A DNA stretch of 64,000 bases, taken from assembly GCF_024281235.1 (NCBI RefSeq), contig NZ_JAHWXY010000001.1:372001-436000 (forward strand), read 5' to 3'. The DNA comes from Shinella daejeonensis. Its GTDB lineage: Bacteria > Pseudomonadota > Alphaproteobacteria > Rhizobiales > Rhizobiaceae. Within the stretch, counting starts at the first letter, position 1; every line of letters starts with the position of its first letter. Below, one piece after another: positions 1 through 11,362 of the stretch. Position numbers and translations under genes: made by a program. The notes beneath the pieces are model-generated. The model ran no database searches and was not told the origin of the DNA. It saw nothing but the letters and a program-made list of their open reading frames with translations.

Positions 1-76
1 CACCGGGGATACGATTGGAGCGACGCAACAACTGGCCGAGGCCGCGACGCTCTTCGCCCTTGCACTGGCGGCCTGA
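1..76 (+). CDS. cobV: CobV/CobS C-terminus, adenosylcobinamide-GDP ribazoletransferase (5' truncated)
   Basis: The window opens inside this gene; only the last 24 codons are present, read in the frame that starts at base 2 and ends with TGA at 74-76. The visible tail contains GDTIGATQQLAEAATLF, which matches the conserved GDTLGA-x-QQ...E C-terminal helix of cobalamin synthase, the membrane enzyme that joins alpha-ribazole to adenosylcobinamide-GDP in the last step of B12 assembly. The assignment is helped by the neighbour order (cobV, DUF1289, membrane aspartic protease), which I recall from rhizobial genomes, and by the many cob genes further right. With so little sequence the call is probable, not certain. 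Confidence 0.7.
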   Translation, partial: TGDTIGATQQLAEAATLFALALAA

Positions 77-114
77 GCCGCCGATATAGAGCGTCGGGCC
101 CAAGCGGAGGAACC

Positions 115-336
115 ATGGAATCCCCCTGCATTCTCGTCTGTTCGATCGACATGAAGACCGGTTACTGCTTCGGCTGCGGCCGCACGAGCGACGAGATCGG
201 CCAGTGGACGCTCTACACGCCGGAGCGACGCCGGGCGATCATGGCCGAATTGCAGGCCCGCCTCGCCACCGTCGAACGCAAGCCCCGGCGCGAGACCCGG
301 CGCACGCGCATGGCGCGGGAACGTGGAGAGACATGA
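115..336 (+). CDS. DUF1289 family small protein
   Basis: A 73-residue protein of the DUF1289 family. Four cysteines near the N-terminus (C5, C9, C18, C21, in SPCILVC and GYCFGCG), followed by GRTSDEIGQW, are the family hallmark and suggest a small metal-binding or Fe-S-like site. The C-terminal third is very rich in arginine. No enzymatic role is established for the family. The start is supported by GGAGGAA seven bases upstream. Its stop overlaps the start of the next gene (ATGA at 333-336), so the two are probably translationally coupled and lie downstream of cobV in one transcript. Confidence 0.88.
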   Translation: MESPCILVCSIDMKTGYCFGCGRTSDEIGQWTLYTPERRRAIMAELQARLATVERKPRRETRRTRMARERGET

Positions 337-1034
337 GATATTACGCCCTCCTCGGCCTTGTCGGCATCGGGCTCCTGCTGCTTTTGCTGAACCACGACAA
401 CGGCCAGACCTTCGGTCTCGACAATGACGCCTTCGGCCGCTTCGTGAAGCTTTCGGCGGTCGGCGCGCTGATCGGCAGCGGCTTTCTCATCGCCGGCCGC
501 CGCAGGCTCGGCGAAAGCCTGCGGCAGGCGGCCATCTGGCTCCTGATCATCCTGGCGCTTTCCACCCTCTATCTCTATCGCTTCGATCTCCAGCAAACCG
601 CAAGCCGGTTGACGGCCGGCCTCATTCCCGGCCGCGCGGTGGTCACGACCGGGGCGGACGGCAGCCGCGTGCTGGTGATCCACAAGGGGCTTGGCGGCCA
701 TTTCCAGACGCAGGTCGCCATAGACGGCATGCCGCTTTCCATGCTGGTCGATACGGGAGCCAGTTCCGTTGTCCTGTCCTGGGAGGACGCGGAGCGCATC
801 GGCGTCGATCCGCAGGACCTCGTCTATTCCGTCGAGGTTTCCACCGCCAACGGCCGCGCCCGCGCGGCCCCCCTGACGCTCGACGAAGTCGCCATCGGTC
901 CGATCCGCCGCCAGAAGGTGCGCGCGCTCGTCACGGAAGAGGGCCGGCTCGACCAGAGTCTGCTCGGCATGACCTTCCTGGAAACCCTCGGCTCCATCGA
1001 GATTACCCGCGATGAACTGCGGTTGCGGGATTGA
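333..1034 (+). CDS. TIGR02281-type membrane-anchored retropepsin-like aspartic protease
   Basis: A protein of 233 residues with three hydrophobic segments at about 5-20, 40-56 and 68-85, then a soluble C-terminal domain. That domain carries LVDTGASSVVLS (catalytic Asp at residue 140), the single active-site motif of clan AA aspartic proteases that act as homodimers, and ends with a TFLETLGSIEI segment typical of the bacterial TIGR02281 family. The protease domain would lie on the periplasmic side. The ATG at 333 is chosen because it overlaps the DUF1289 stop and restores the first membrane helix; an upstream in-frame start at 204 would run through DUF1289. Substrates are unknown. Confidence 0.88.
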   Translation: MRYYALLGLVGIGLLLLLLNHDNGQTFGLDNDAFGRFVKLSAVGALIGSGFLIAGRRRLGESLRQAAIWLLIILALSTLYLYRFDLQQTASRLTAGLIPGRAVVTTGADGSRVLVIHKGLGGHFQTQVAIDGMPLSMLVDTGASSVVLSWEDAERIGVDPQDLVYSVEVSTANGRARAAPLTLDEVAIGPIRRQKVRALVTEEGRLDQSLLGMTFLETLGSIEITRDELRLRD

Positions 1035-1046
1035 GAAAACCCGCCG

Positions 1047-1808
1047 TCAGCTTTTCAGCTTATATCCCGTCTTGAAGATCCATGCCGTCACCGACAGGCA
1101 GGCGACGAGGAAACCGACGACGATCGCCAGGCTCACGGCCGGATTGACGTCGGCGATCTCGTAGAAGCTCCAGCGGAAGCCCGAGACCAGATAGAGCACC
1201 GGATTGAAGTGGCTCACCGTCTGCCAGAACGGCGGCAGCATGTTGATCGAATAGAAGCTGCCGCCGAGGAAGACCAGCGGCGGGATGACGAGCATCGGGA
1301 AAATGTTCAACTGCTCGAAATCCTTCGCCCAGATGCCGATCATGAAGCCGAACAGGCTGAAGGTCACGGCGGTCAGCACGAAGAACAGCGCCATCAGGAA
1401 CGGATGCGCGATGGAGATGTCGACGAAGGCCGAGGCGGTCAGCAGGATGATCGTGCCGACGATCAGCCCCTTCGTCGCCGCCGCGCCGACATAGCCGATG
1501 AGGATCTCGGCCGTCGAAATCGGCGAAGAAAGGATCTCATAGATCGTGCCGGTGAATTTCGGGAAATAGATGCCGAAGGAGCCATTGCCGATGCACTGGT
1601 TGAGCAACGTCAGCATGATGAGCCCCGGCGCGATGAAAGCGCCGTAGGAGATGCCGTCGACTTCCTGCATGCGCGACCCGATCGCCGCGCCGAAGACGAT
1701 GAAATAGAGCGAGGTGGTGATGACCGGCGAAACGACGCTCTGCAACAGCGTCCGGCGCATGCGCGCCATTTCAAACAGATAGATGGCCCGGACGCCTTCG
1801 ATGTTCAT
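1047..1808 (-). CDS. ABC-2 type transporter permease
   Basis: A 253-residue integral membrane protein of the ABC-2 (YadH/NodJ-like) permease family, with about six hydrophobic segments spread along its length and the family features near the N-terminus ([22 protein letters not shown]) and centre ([19 protein letters not shown]). It is the membrane half of an exporter whose ATPase is encoded directly upstream; the start codon overlaps the ATPase stop by four bases (ATGA at 1805-1808), so the subunits are translated together. Substrate cannot be read from sequence; relatives export lipids, polysaccharides or drugs. Confidence 0.93.
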   Translation of the reverse strand: MNIEGVRAIYLFEMARMRRTLLQSVVSPVITTSLYFIVFGAAIGSRMQEVDGISYGAFIAPGLIMLTLLNQCIGNGSFGIYFPKFTGTIYEILSSPISTAEILIGYVGAAATKGLIVGTIILLTASAFVDISIAHPFLMALFFVLTAVTFSLFGFMIGIWAKDFEQLNIFPMLVIPPLVFLGGSFYSINMLPPFWQTVSHFNPVLYLVSGFRWSFYEIADVNPAVSLAIVVGFLVACLSVTAWIFKTGYKLKS

Positions 1809-2731
1809 CTATCTTCTCCCACCAGTTCCACGAAAATATCCTCCAGCGAGCTTTGCTCGGTGGAGACGTCCCTTACCCTCAGTCCCGCCTGCGACAGCGC
1901 CGACAGCAGGGAGGAGATCCCGGTGCGCTCGCCGGTCGTGCTGAATTCGTAGACGAGCCTTTCGCCCGTCCCGGCAAGCGCCAGCCCGAAGGGCGCAAGC
2001 GACGGCGGGATGGCCGCCAGCGGCTCCGCCAGTTCCACGGTGAGCTGCTTGCGGCCGAGCTTGGTCATCAGCGCCTTCTTGTCCTCGACGAGCAGGATCC
2101 GGCCGCCGTTGATCACACCGATCCGGTCGGCGATCTCCTCGGCTTCCTCGATATAATGGGTCGTCAGGATGATGGTGACGCCGGCAGCGCGAAGCCGCTC
2201 GACGAGTTGCCACATGTCCTTGCGCAGGCTGACGTCGACGCCCGCCGTCGGTTCGTCGAGGAACAGCACCTTCGGCTCGTAGGACAGCGCCTTGGCGATC
2301 AGCACGCGCCGGCGCATGCCGCCGGAAAGATGGCGCAGCATCGTGTCCTTCTTGTCGTAGAGCGACAGGTCCTTGAGGATGCGCTCGATCAGCGCCGGAT
2401 CGGGCTTGCGCCCGTGCAGTCCGCGCGAGAAGGAAACCGTGCTCCAGACCGTCTCGAAGGAATCGAGCGTCAATTCCTGCGGCACCAGACCGATGATCGA
2501 GCGCGTCTTGCGGTAATCGGCGAGGATATCGTGTCCCGCGACGGTCACGGTCCCGCCCGACGGCGTGACGATGCCGCAGATGATCGAGATCATCGTCGTC
2601 TTGCCCGCGCCATTGGGGCCGAGAAGCGCGAGGATCTCGCCCTCCTCGATATCGAGATCGACGCCTTTCAGCGCCGTAAACCCCGTCGCGTAGCGTTTGG
2701 TGAGATTGCGAATGGAAACGATGGGCGCCAT
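1805..2731 (-). CDS. ABC transporter ATP-binding protein (YadG/CcmA-like)
   Basis: A 308-residue ABC ATPase. Walker A is GPNGAGKTT (38-46), signature LSGGM (135-139), Walker B KVLFLDEP (154-161), then TTH as the switch histidine. The roughly 90 residues after the ATPase core form the C-terminal extension usual for export ATPases of the CcmA/YadG type. It precedes and overlaps the ABC-2 permease, forming a two-gene exporter operon on the minus strand. Fewer than 100 bases separate its start from the next minus-strand gene, leaving room for a promoter at about 2735-2800. Confidence 0.95.
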   Translation of the reverse strand: MAPIVSIRNLTKRYATGFTALKGVDLDIEEGEILALLGPNGAGKTTMISIICGIVTPSGGTVTVAGHDILADYRKTRSIIGLVPQELTLDSFETVWSTVSFSRGLHGRKPDPALIERILKDLSLYDKKDTMLRHLSGGMRRRVLIAKALSYEPKVLFLDEPTAGVDVSLRKDMWQLVERLRAAGVTIILTTHYIEEAEEIADRIGVINGGRILLVEDKKALMTKLGRKQLTVELAEPLAAIPPSLAPFGLALAGTGERLVYEFSTTGERTGISSLLSALSQAGLRVRDVSTEQSSLEDIFVELVGEDR

Positions 2732-2824
2732 GGGATGGTCCGGAATTGAGGGGCGTTCACAGGGAAGGACACCCTATATGGCGCATCCCCTGACGATTTT
2801 CACCTGCCGGAGCGAAAAATGCGC

Positions 2825-3646
2825 TCAGGTATAGATGCTGAAGAGAAAACGCGCCGCCACGAAGATCAGGAAGACGCCGAATCCCACTTCAAGTTGCCGC
2901 TTGCTCAGCGAATGCGCCAGCCGCACGCCGAGCGGCGTGACGACGAGGGCGATAGGAATGATCAGCGCCACGGCGACCCAGTTGATGAACCCGGTGGAAA
3001 AGGGCGGCAGGCCGGGCAGGCCCCAGCCGGCCCACATATAGCCGAGGATGCCGGGAATGGAGATCAGCACGCCGACGCCGGAAGACGTCGCCACCGCCTG
3101 GTGGATCGGCCGGCCGAAGGACGTCATATAGGTATTGTTCAGCACGCCGCCGCCGATCCCCATCAGGCCGGACAGCGTTCCGATCACCACGCCTGCGAAC
3201 TGGCTGGCGATGCCGGTCGGCAATTCGTCGCCGACACGCCAGCTGTCGCGGTTGAACAGCATACGCACGGCGACCAGCAGCGCGATGGACACAAAGACAA
3301 GGCGAAGCCCGATGCTGGAGATCATCGCCGCGATGACGGAAGCGAGGATCGCCCCCAGCGGCAATGCGACGATCCAGCTCTTCAGCAGCGCCACGTCCAC
3401 GGCCCCGCGCTTGCGATGCGAGGTGAAGGAACGGATCGAGGTCGGAACGATGATGGCGATCGAAGTGCCGACGGAAAGATGCATCCGCACCGCCTCCGGC
3501 ACGTCCAGATAGCCGAAAACCTGATAAAAGACCGGCACCAGAACCGCCCCGCCGCCAATTCCGAAGATTCCGGCCAGCAGACCGGAGACGACGCCGGCCG
3601 CAACGAGCGCCAGGGCGAACAGGGCAAGGTCTGCGATGGGTGGCAT
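2825..3646 (-). CDS. TauE/SafE (TSUP) family permease
   Basis: A 273-residue polytopic membrane protein with repeated glycine-rich turns (GLLAGIFGIGGGAVLVPVF near the N-terminus and LSGLMGIGGGVLNN in the second half), the internally duplicated signature of the sulfite/organosulfonate exporter TauE/SafE family (PF01925). Members move sulfite, sulfoacetate or related small anions; the substrate here is not evident. The ATG at 3646 is selected because GAGGAA lies eight bases upstream; longer in-frame starts up to 3805 add an unlikely soluble leader. A second TSUP gene is at 41556-42377. Confidence 0.9.
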   Translation of the reverse strand: MPPIADLALFALALVAAGVVSGLLAGIFGIGGGAVLVPVFYQVFGYLDVPEAVRMHLSVGTSIAIIVPTSIRSFTSHRKRGAVDVALLKSWIVALPLGAILASVIAAMISSIGLRLVFVSIALLVAVRMLFNRDSWRVGDELPTGIASQFAGVVIGTLSGLMGIGGGVLNNTYMTSFGRPIHQAVATSSGVGVLISIPGILGYMWAGWGLPGLPPFSTGFINWVAVALIIPIALVVTPLGVRLAHSLSKRQLEVGFGVFLIFVAARFLFSIYT

Positions 3647-3921
3647 GGAGACGTTCCTCGGTACAAACGGGGGATAGCGATTCGCGCTGACGCTGCGACG
3701 GGCCGCAACTGTCATCAAGCCGTGACACTTTTCAACCATTGTCCGGCCGAGGCCATGATGGAAACCGCAACTTTCCGCCAGTCCGGAGCCCCCCTGCCCC
3801 GGCACGGCCGGCCTTCTCCCGTCTCAGGCGGGAGCCTTGCAACGCCTGTGGCCAGTCACCGGGTCCCGGGCGCGGAATGTGACATTCCACGGCGGCGGCG
3901 CTCCTGCCCCGTCGCTTTTTT

Positions 3922-3950
3922 GGCCGGCGTCCCCCGCCGGCCCTTTTTTT
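3922..3950 (+). terminator. Intrinsic terminator on the plus strand without an assigned gene
   Basis: Perfect 8-bp arms GGCCGGCG (3922-3929) and CGCCGGCC (3935-3942) around a 5-base loop are followed by C and seven T residues (3944-3950). The U-tract fits plus-strand transcription only; read on the minus strand the hairpin is followed by A residues, so it does not serve the extensin-like gene that ends at 4019. The rest of the 372-base gap 3647-4018 contains the promoter region of the TSUP gene and no coding frame I can support. A small RNA ending here is possible. Confidence 0.6.
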
Positions 3951-4018
3951 GCCCGATCGTCAGGGGAGCGCGGACACCTGCATTTACGGGGGCGTTTTGC
4001 AGGCTCCCGCTCCGGCGC

Positions 4019-5116
4019 TCACAGGCTGCAATGCCGGTAGCCGGACTTGCGAACGCGCAGGTCGAAATGAAAATGGTCCTTGTGATAGCGATCGCTGCCC
4101 GGCCCGAGCACGGTGGAGAAATATTTGCAGCTGTCGCCACGCACCGATTTCAGCAGGCCCTTTTCGCGAAAGGCGAAGAAGCCCTTCGGCTCGATGGCGA
4201 TGGCCTTGCCGTTCTTCAGCACGATCTTTCCGACATCGATGGCGTTCCCCCGGGCGTGTTCCGACATGGCCGCGCCGCGCCGGGAGTTCATCGTCCGGCA
4301 GGAATAGGAGGACATCTGGTGAACGGCCGCGACGCCGGAGAGATAGCGCACGCGCGTGGACGGCACGAGTTCCTGCTTCACCCAGCGGGCGAACGCCTCG
4401 GTGATCTGGCAGTTCACCTGCGCGGCCGGCTTGATCTCGATGCCGCCGGCAAGTCCGGAAAGCTCCACGGGCCAGTCGATACCGCAGGATTTCCCCCGCG
4501 AGATGCGCGGCACGTCGCGGTAGCGAACCCCGAGCTTTTGCAGCCGGAGCCGGCAGGCCTTTTCCGCCGCCGGCATGCCGCCGGAACTTTCGGGCGTCTG
4601 CATGGGACTGGAAGCGCGGGGCAGGAAAGCGATTTTCTGCTCGCCGCCGGTCATTGCCGGAGCGCGCTCGCCCATCTCCGGCATGGGCAGCGAGCCGATC
4701 TGCCGGGGCGAATCGGTGCCGATCCCGCCAACGACCACCTGCGTCGCCTCGCCTTCGGCGATTTCGGCGGCCTGCGCCTCGGCGAGCCCCTGTACCCGCC
4801 CCACGCCGAGCCCCTCGTCCATATTGACGCCGCCTTCGGGGATCGCCAGCCCGCCGGCGGAATCCCCTGCCGGCTGGCCGATGGCCATCGCCTCCTCGCT
4901 GTCGATCATCGGCAGGGCCTGGCGCGGCGCGGCCGTCTCAGCGGGAGGCGTGTCGATTCGCGGCCCGTCGCTATGCGCAGGCCGGATCGCACCGACGCCG
5001 ACGCCGTCGATATCGTCGGGCGGAACGAAAGAGCCGCCCGAACAGGCGACCAGTATTGCCGGGAAAACAAGCAGCCCGAGCGTTCTGCGCAGGCGGAAAA
5101 CAGACGCGATACCCAT
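4019..5116 (-). CDS. Extensin-like C-terminal domain lipoprotein
   Basis: A protein of 365 residues. The N-terminus is a lipoprotein signal (RLRRTLGLLVFPAILVAC with lipobox LVAC at about residue 25), so the mature protein should be membrane-anchored. Residues 30-180 are low-complexity Ala/Gly/Pro/Glu linker. The C-terminal ~180 residues match the extensin-like domain (PF06904): conserved cysteines, SEHARGNAIDVG near residue 287 and HKDHFHFDL near 345, a His/Asp pattern like that of LAS/VanY-type metallopeptidases, so a peptidoglycan hydrolase role is plausible but unproven. The start at 5116 has GAAGGAAC just upstream. Confidence 0.88.
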   Translation of the reverse strand: MGIASVFRLRRTLGLLVFPAILVACSGGSFVPPDDIDGVGVGAIRPAHSDGPRIDTPPAETAAPRQALPMIDSEEAMAIGQPAGDSAGGLAIPEGGVNMDEGLGVGRVQGLAEAQAAEIAEGEATQVVVGGIGTDSPRQIGSLPMPEMGERAPAMTGGEQKIAFLPRASSPMQTPESSGGMPAAEKACRLRLQKLGVRYRDVPRISRGKSCGIDWPVELSGLAGGIEIKPAAQVNCQITEAFARWVKQELVPSTRVRYLSGVAAVHQMSSYSCRTMNSRRGAAMSEHARGNAIDVGKIVLKNGKAIAIEPKGFFAFREKGLLKSVRGDSCKYFSTVLGPGSDRYHKDHFHFDLRVRKSGYRHCSL

Positions 5117-5350
5117 TGTTCCTTCCGCTTCGAGCCGTGCGCGCTCAGTGTTGCGGACGCAGGCGATTGTCCGGTCATGGTGCATGGCGGCTTTGGCCGT
5201 ATTCGGACGGCCCGGTCCGCAAAGGAGCGCCACCCGCCCATGCTCTTGCGAATGCGCGGTATTTTATCGCCTCATGGTAAACGAAGGGTTTGTCCCTTCC
5301 CCGCATCCCCCTTTTTCCCGCAAGCGCCTTGCGTTACATCGGAAGGAACG

Positions 5351-5755
5351 ATGGAGAGGATCCGCCGCATGATCGAAACGCCCCAGCCAAACGGACAACT
5401 CACCCTGCGCACGCTTGCCATGCCCGCCGACGCCAACGCGGCCGGCGATATTTTCGGAGGCTGGGTCATGGCCCAGATGGACCTTGCCTGCGGTATCCGC
5501 GCGGCCGAGCGCGCAAGCGGCCGCGTCGTCACCGCGGCGGTGAAGGAAATGGCCTTCGAACTGCCGGTGAAGATCGGCGACACACTCAGCATCTATACCG
5601 ACATCACCCGCGTCGGCCGCACCTCGATCACCCTGTCGGTGGAAGCCTGGGCGCAGCGTTACCTGACGACGACGCTCGAAAGGGTGACGGGCGCCACATT
5701 CGTCATGGTCGCGCTCGACAGCGACGGGCATCCGACGCCGGTTCCGGTGGAATGA
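5351..5755 (+). CDS. YciA-type acyl-CoA thioesterase (hotdog fold)
   Basis: A 134-residue single hotdog-domain protein that would hydrolyse acyl-CoA to free acid and CoA in the cytoplasm. The stretch MPADANAAGDIFGGWVMAQMD holds the family active-site region (N-x-x-GDIFGGW...D), followed by AVKEMAFELPVKIGD, which matches YciA. Length is normal for the family. The start at 5351 is preceded by GGAAGGAAC. It is transcribed divergently from the extensin-like lipoprotein and converges with the DUF486 gene, whose stop is only 13 bases away. Confidence 0.93.
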   Translation: MERIRRMIETPQPNGQLTLRTLAMPADANAAGDIFGGWVMAQMDLACGIRAAERASGRVVTAAVKEMAFELPVKIGDTLSIYTDITRVGRTSITLSVEAWAQRYLTTTLERVTGATFVMVALDSDGHPTPVPVE

Positions 5756-5767
5756 CCGTCCACCAAC

Positions 5768-6118
5768 CTATCCCTTGAACACGAAAGCCGCCCCGAGCGC
5801 GATCAGCGCGAAGCCGACGGCGTGATTCCACGTCAGGCTTTCCTTGAGCCAGAAGACGGAAAAGCCCGCGAAGACCACCAGCGTGACGATCTCCTGGATC
5901 GTCTTCAACTGGGCTGCCGAATAGACCGCGTGTCCCATCCGGTTTGCCGGGACCGCGAGGCAATATTCGAAAAAGGCGATGCCCCAACTGGCCAGGATGA
6001 CGACGAGAAGCGGCGCGGACTTGTATTTCAGGTGGCCGTACCAGGCAAACGTCATGAACACGTTGGAAAGGCAAAGCAGCAGGACCGGCCAGATGGCGGC
6101 GGAGAGACCGAGGGGCAT
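5768..6118 (-). CDS. DUF486 family small membrane protein
   Basis: A 116-residue protein with four predicted membrane helices and the DUF486 pattern (LSNVFMTFAWYGHLK, SWGIAFFEYCLAVPANR, LKTIQEIVTLVVF). The fold resembles half of a small multidrug/DMT transporter, and a transport role is inferred only from that. The ATG at 6118 gives the normal family length; a longer open frame upstream to 6574 is arginine-rich antisense sequence overlapping the start of uvrB and was not used. It is divergent from uvrB, with 170 bases between the two starts. Confidence 0.9.
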   Translation of the reverse strand: MPLGLSAAIWPVLLLCLSNVFMTFAWYGHLKYKSAPLLVVILASWGIAFFEYCLAVPANRMGHAVYSAAQLKTIQEIVTLVVFAGFSVFWLKESLTWNHAVGFALIALGAAFVFKG

Positions 6119-6288
6119 GGCTGAAAATCCGGTAAGAGAGGGAACTGGAAAAGCGCATAGCGAAACCCGCGCCGCCGTCAAGACGGCGTTGCGACAAGCC
6201 GCCGCGCACGGCAAGGCGACTGGCTGTTCGTTTCCCTTTTGTACCCGTCCCCCTTCCCTTTCGCGTTGACTCTCTCCATATTCCCCCC

Positions 6289-9186
<2,898 letters not shown>

Positions 9187-9447
9187 CGGCAGACCTCACC
9201 GGCCGCCGGCAACGGACGGTTCCGCGAGGATCGGGGTCTTGACGGCGATTTTCGCGCGATCGTCCAGACGGCGATGGCGCTTCTACGTGGGAGACTGCGA
9301 GACTTGCGGTCGATCAGCACCGGCAGACAGCGATATCCCTATGTCCGGCCCTTGCAGACGAATGTCGAAATATCGGCTTGACGGCCGGCATCGGCGCGTC
9401 ACCGCCGCCGCCTCTTCCGCTGCTTTCTCACCGGGCCGGAATTGCCT

Positions 9448-9660
9448 CTACCCTTGCTTACGCTTCCGCACCGGCGCCGGCGTGGGGGCGGGCTCCATGG
9501 TTTCCCGGGCAAGACGCTGCGCCCGCAGCCTCTCGGTCTTCTTGTCGCGGTCAGCCGCCTCCTGGGCAATGATGCCTTTCGCGATGGAGTTCGTGTCCTC
9601 CGCCTTCTTTGCGGCGCTGGCCTTGGTCGGCTTGAAAAATTGCTGTCGGGTTGCTGTCAT
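9448..9660 (-). CDS. Small conserved-looking Lys/Ala-rich protein
   Basis: A 70-residue basic, soluble, lysine- and alanine-rich protein (MTATRQQFFKPTKASAAKK...), predicted mostly helical. No known domain is recognised. It is taken as real because a strong ribosome site (GAGGAGCG) lies just upstream of the ATG at 9660, the composition is non-repetitive for a shadow frame, and nothing else occupies 9187-9660. I recall similar short proteins annotated as hypothetical in Rhizobiaceae but cannot verify it. The 261 bases between uvrB and this gene hold nothing I can identify. Confidence 0.65.
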   Translation of the reverse strand: MTATRQQFFKPTKASAAKKAEDTNSIAKGIIAQEAADRDKKTERLRAQRLARETMEPAPTPAPVRKRKQG

Positions 9661-9754
9661 CGGTCGCTCCTCTGCCGCAGATAGCGGCTTTGCGTCGTCA
9701 CCCGGTTCCGCCTTGAAATGGCTTCCCCCGGGCTGCCGGAAGGCTCCCTCCTTC

Positions 9755-9875
9755 AGAGCGGTTCCGGTTTCACAGGATCGGTAGAACCGCTCTATCTCTT
9801 TATTCTAGCCGCATTTCCGCACGCAAAACCGCTTCGCACTTTTGCTGGAAATGCTCCGGAAGACCGCGCCGGGTC
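9755..9875. repeat. Rhizobiaceae-like intergenic palindromic repeat
   Basis: Perfect 10-bp inverted arms AGAGCGGTTC (9755-9764) and GAACCGCTCT (9784-9793) are followed by an A/T-rich stretch and then TTTCCGCACGCAAAACCGCT and CACTTTTGCTGGAAATGCTC. This combination resembles a repeat family I have seen many times in intergenic DNA of Rhizobium, Agrobacterium and relatives. Single occurrence in this window; copy number cannot be counted here. It lies in the 367-base gap between the small protein gene (start 9660) and cspA (stop 10028), which otherwise holds only the cspA terminator. Confidence 0.5.
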
Positions 9876-9931
9876 TCCGATCCTTTAAGGCGCCCGGCTC
9901 ATGGCGGCGCCATGGATAATTCATACGGGCC

Positions 9932-9962
9932 AAAAAACAAAAAGGCCGGGCATGACCCGACC
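9932..9962 (-). terminator. Intrinsic terminator of cspA
   Basis: Read on the minus strand, GGTCGGG and CCCGGCC form a 7-bp stem (one G-T pair) around TCATG, followed by TTTTTGTTTTTT. It lies about 65 bases beyond the cspA stop codon and has the right orientation. Confidence 0.75.
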
Positions 9963-10027
9963 TCTTCCTGTCGATCACCGTCACCGCTGCCAGTACATCC
10001 GTGGTCAGCGATGCGGTACGACAATTC

Positions 10028-10237
10028 TTATACGGCGCGCAGGTTGTCGGCCGAGCTCTTGCCGGACTTGCGGTCCTGGACGATGTCGTAGCTGATCTTC
10101 TGACCTTCGTTGAGGGAACGAAGACCGGCGCGCTCAACGGCCGAGATGTGAACGAAGACGTCGTTCGCGCCGTCGTCCGGAGCGATGAAGCCGAAACCCT
10201 TGGTGCTGTTGAACCACTTGACTGTGCCTGTATTCAT
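10028..10237 (-). CDS. cspA: Cold-shock protein (CspA family)
   Basis: A 69-residue single cold-shock domain. RNP1-like [10 protein letters not shown] and RNP2-like VFVHISAV are intact, with the aromatic residues W8, F9, F15, F17 and F28 that stack on single-stranded RNA. The protein binds mRNA as a chaperone or transcription antiterminator. The ATG at 10237 follows GGAAGGATATCG, a good ribosome site; the open frame further upstream to 10360 is the untranslated leader. A leader of 100 bases or more would fit the family, whose expression is often controlled there. Confidence 0.97.
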   Translation of the reverse strand: MNTGTVKWFNSTKGFGFIAPDDGANDVFVHISAVERAGLRSLNEGQKISYDIVQDRKSGKSSADNLRAV

Positions 10238-10609
10238 AACGATATCCTTCCAATCGTTTGAGAAAGCGGCCCGAGAGCCGCAGGTAGATCGACGATGAGA
10301 GGAAATCTGACCGAGCCGAAGAGGCAAAAGACAAAGGTCACTAGCAAAGTTCGATAGCACTTAAATAGGCTGTTATCGACCAATAGGCAAGGCCATTCTT
10401 TTCAGCCACACACTTTCGTCCGCGGGATACCGATGAAATATTCAATATAATCAAACGGATATATGGCGATATAATTTTCAGCGCCCGCATCGCCCCCCTC
10501 TCCTGGAAGGCCGCGCGATCTCAAAATCCGGAGCAAAAGGCCCGGCGCTGGCCGGCGTCACCGGACTCCTTGACGGACCATGGGCGATATGCCGCTGCCG
10601 GCCGGGCGG
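10238..10609. other. Non-coding gap holding the cspA leader and promoter region
   Basis: This 372-base gap lies upstream of cspA and downstream of the J-domain gene, both on the minus strand. The part next to cspA (10238-10400) is A/T-richer than its surroundings and probably contains the cspA promoter and 5' leader. A CGATA...TATCG inverted repeat lies near 10350-10378. I see no coding frame with a ribosome site and no clear terminator for the J-domain gene. Confidence 0.45.
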
Positions 10610-11224
10610 CTATTCCGCCGCCTCGCCTTCGAGCGCCTCGACGGGAGCGGACGTGCCGATCCCGGACGCCGCAAGCTCATAGGAATAGCCTTCCAGCATG
10701 GCATAGGCCTGCTCGATGGCGCCGATCTGGCTTTCGGCGTTGCGGATCGCCTCGCCGATCGACTGCGAGCGGGCGCGCAGCATGGAGCCCAGAAAATCGG
10801 TGCCGGCCTTGCGGCCGAGCCGGTCGATGTGCTGGCGCACACGGTTGCGGTGGCGCTCCAGCTCGAGAATGTGGAACCGGCTCTTGACGATGTCGTCGGA
10901 AAGCTTCCGGCGCATCGCGGCCAGGGGATCGAAGCTGCCGGGCTCGCGCTCGTCGAGGATGACGTCGTTGACCAGCGGCTCGAGCAGCATCAGGCCCTTG
11001 AGATCGCGCGGATCGGCAAGCTGCGGATCGAAACCGGTGTCGTCATAGACTTTCCGCCGCACGGGATCGCGCAACAGGTCGTAGCAGGCCTGCAAGCGCG
11101 CGAACTGATCGGCGTCGCCGCCGGAATCGGGATGCATGCCCTTGGCGGCCTTGCGATAGGCGGTCTTGACGGTCTGTTCGTCGGCATCGCGTGCAATGTC
11201 GAGCGTGGCATAGGGATCGATCAC
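10610..11224 (-). CDS. J-domain (DnaJ-like) protein
   Basis: A protein of 204 residues whose first 60 residues are a J domain: DPYATLDIARDADEQ, then AYRKAAKGMHPDSGGD with the essential HPD motif, then the YDLLRDPVRRKVYDDTG end. The J domain stimulates a Hsp70 (DnaK) ATPase. The remaining 140 residues are helical and unlike the Gly/Phe and zinc-finger regions of true DnaJ, so it is a specialised co-chaperone of unknown client. The start is taken as GTG at 11224, which places the J domain at the N-terminus and has AGGTGA upstream; an ATG-started longer frame to 11290 is less likely. Confidence 0.88.
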   Translation of the reverse strand: MIDPYATLDIARDADEQTVKTAYRKAAKGMHPDSGGDADQFARLQACYDLLRDPVRRKVYDDTGFDPQLADPRDLKGLMLLEPLVNDVILDEREPGSFDPLAAMRRKLSDDIVKSRFHILELERHRNRVRQHIDRLGRKAGTDFLGSMLRARSQSIGEAIRNAESQIGAIEQAYAMLEGYSYELAASGIGTSAPVEALEGEAAE

Positions 11225-11362
11225 CCGGTCACCTGTATCGTCTTCGTTCCGGTCTTGCCCACACCTAGCCGCCCGAGGGGCGGGCATCAAGGGTGAAGCG
11301 GCGCAAGTTTCGGCCGCCGAGGCGACGAAATTGTGGTCGCGCGGCGGCCGTGCACAGGAAGA

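Noticed and set aside
3837-4040. A 67-codon plus-strand frame before the orphan terminator
   Set aside because: It runs through the terminator hairpin and has no ribosome site, so it does not explain the transcript end.
2819-5755. A 978-codon plus-strand open frame crossing several genes
   Set aside because: It is antisense to the TSUP and extensin-like genes for most of its length, rich in Arg, His and Asp as expected from the complement of GC-rich codons, and only its end (5351-5755) is a real gene.
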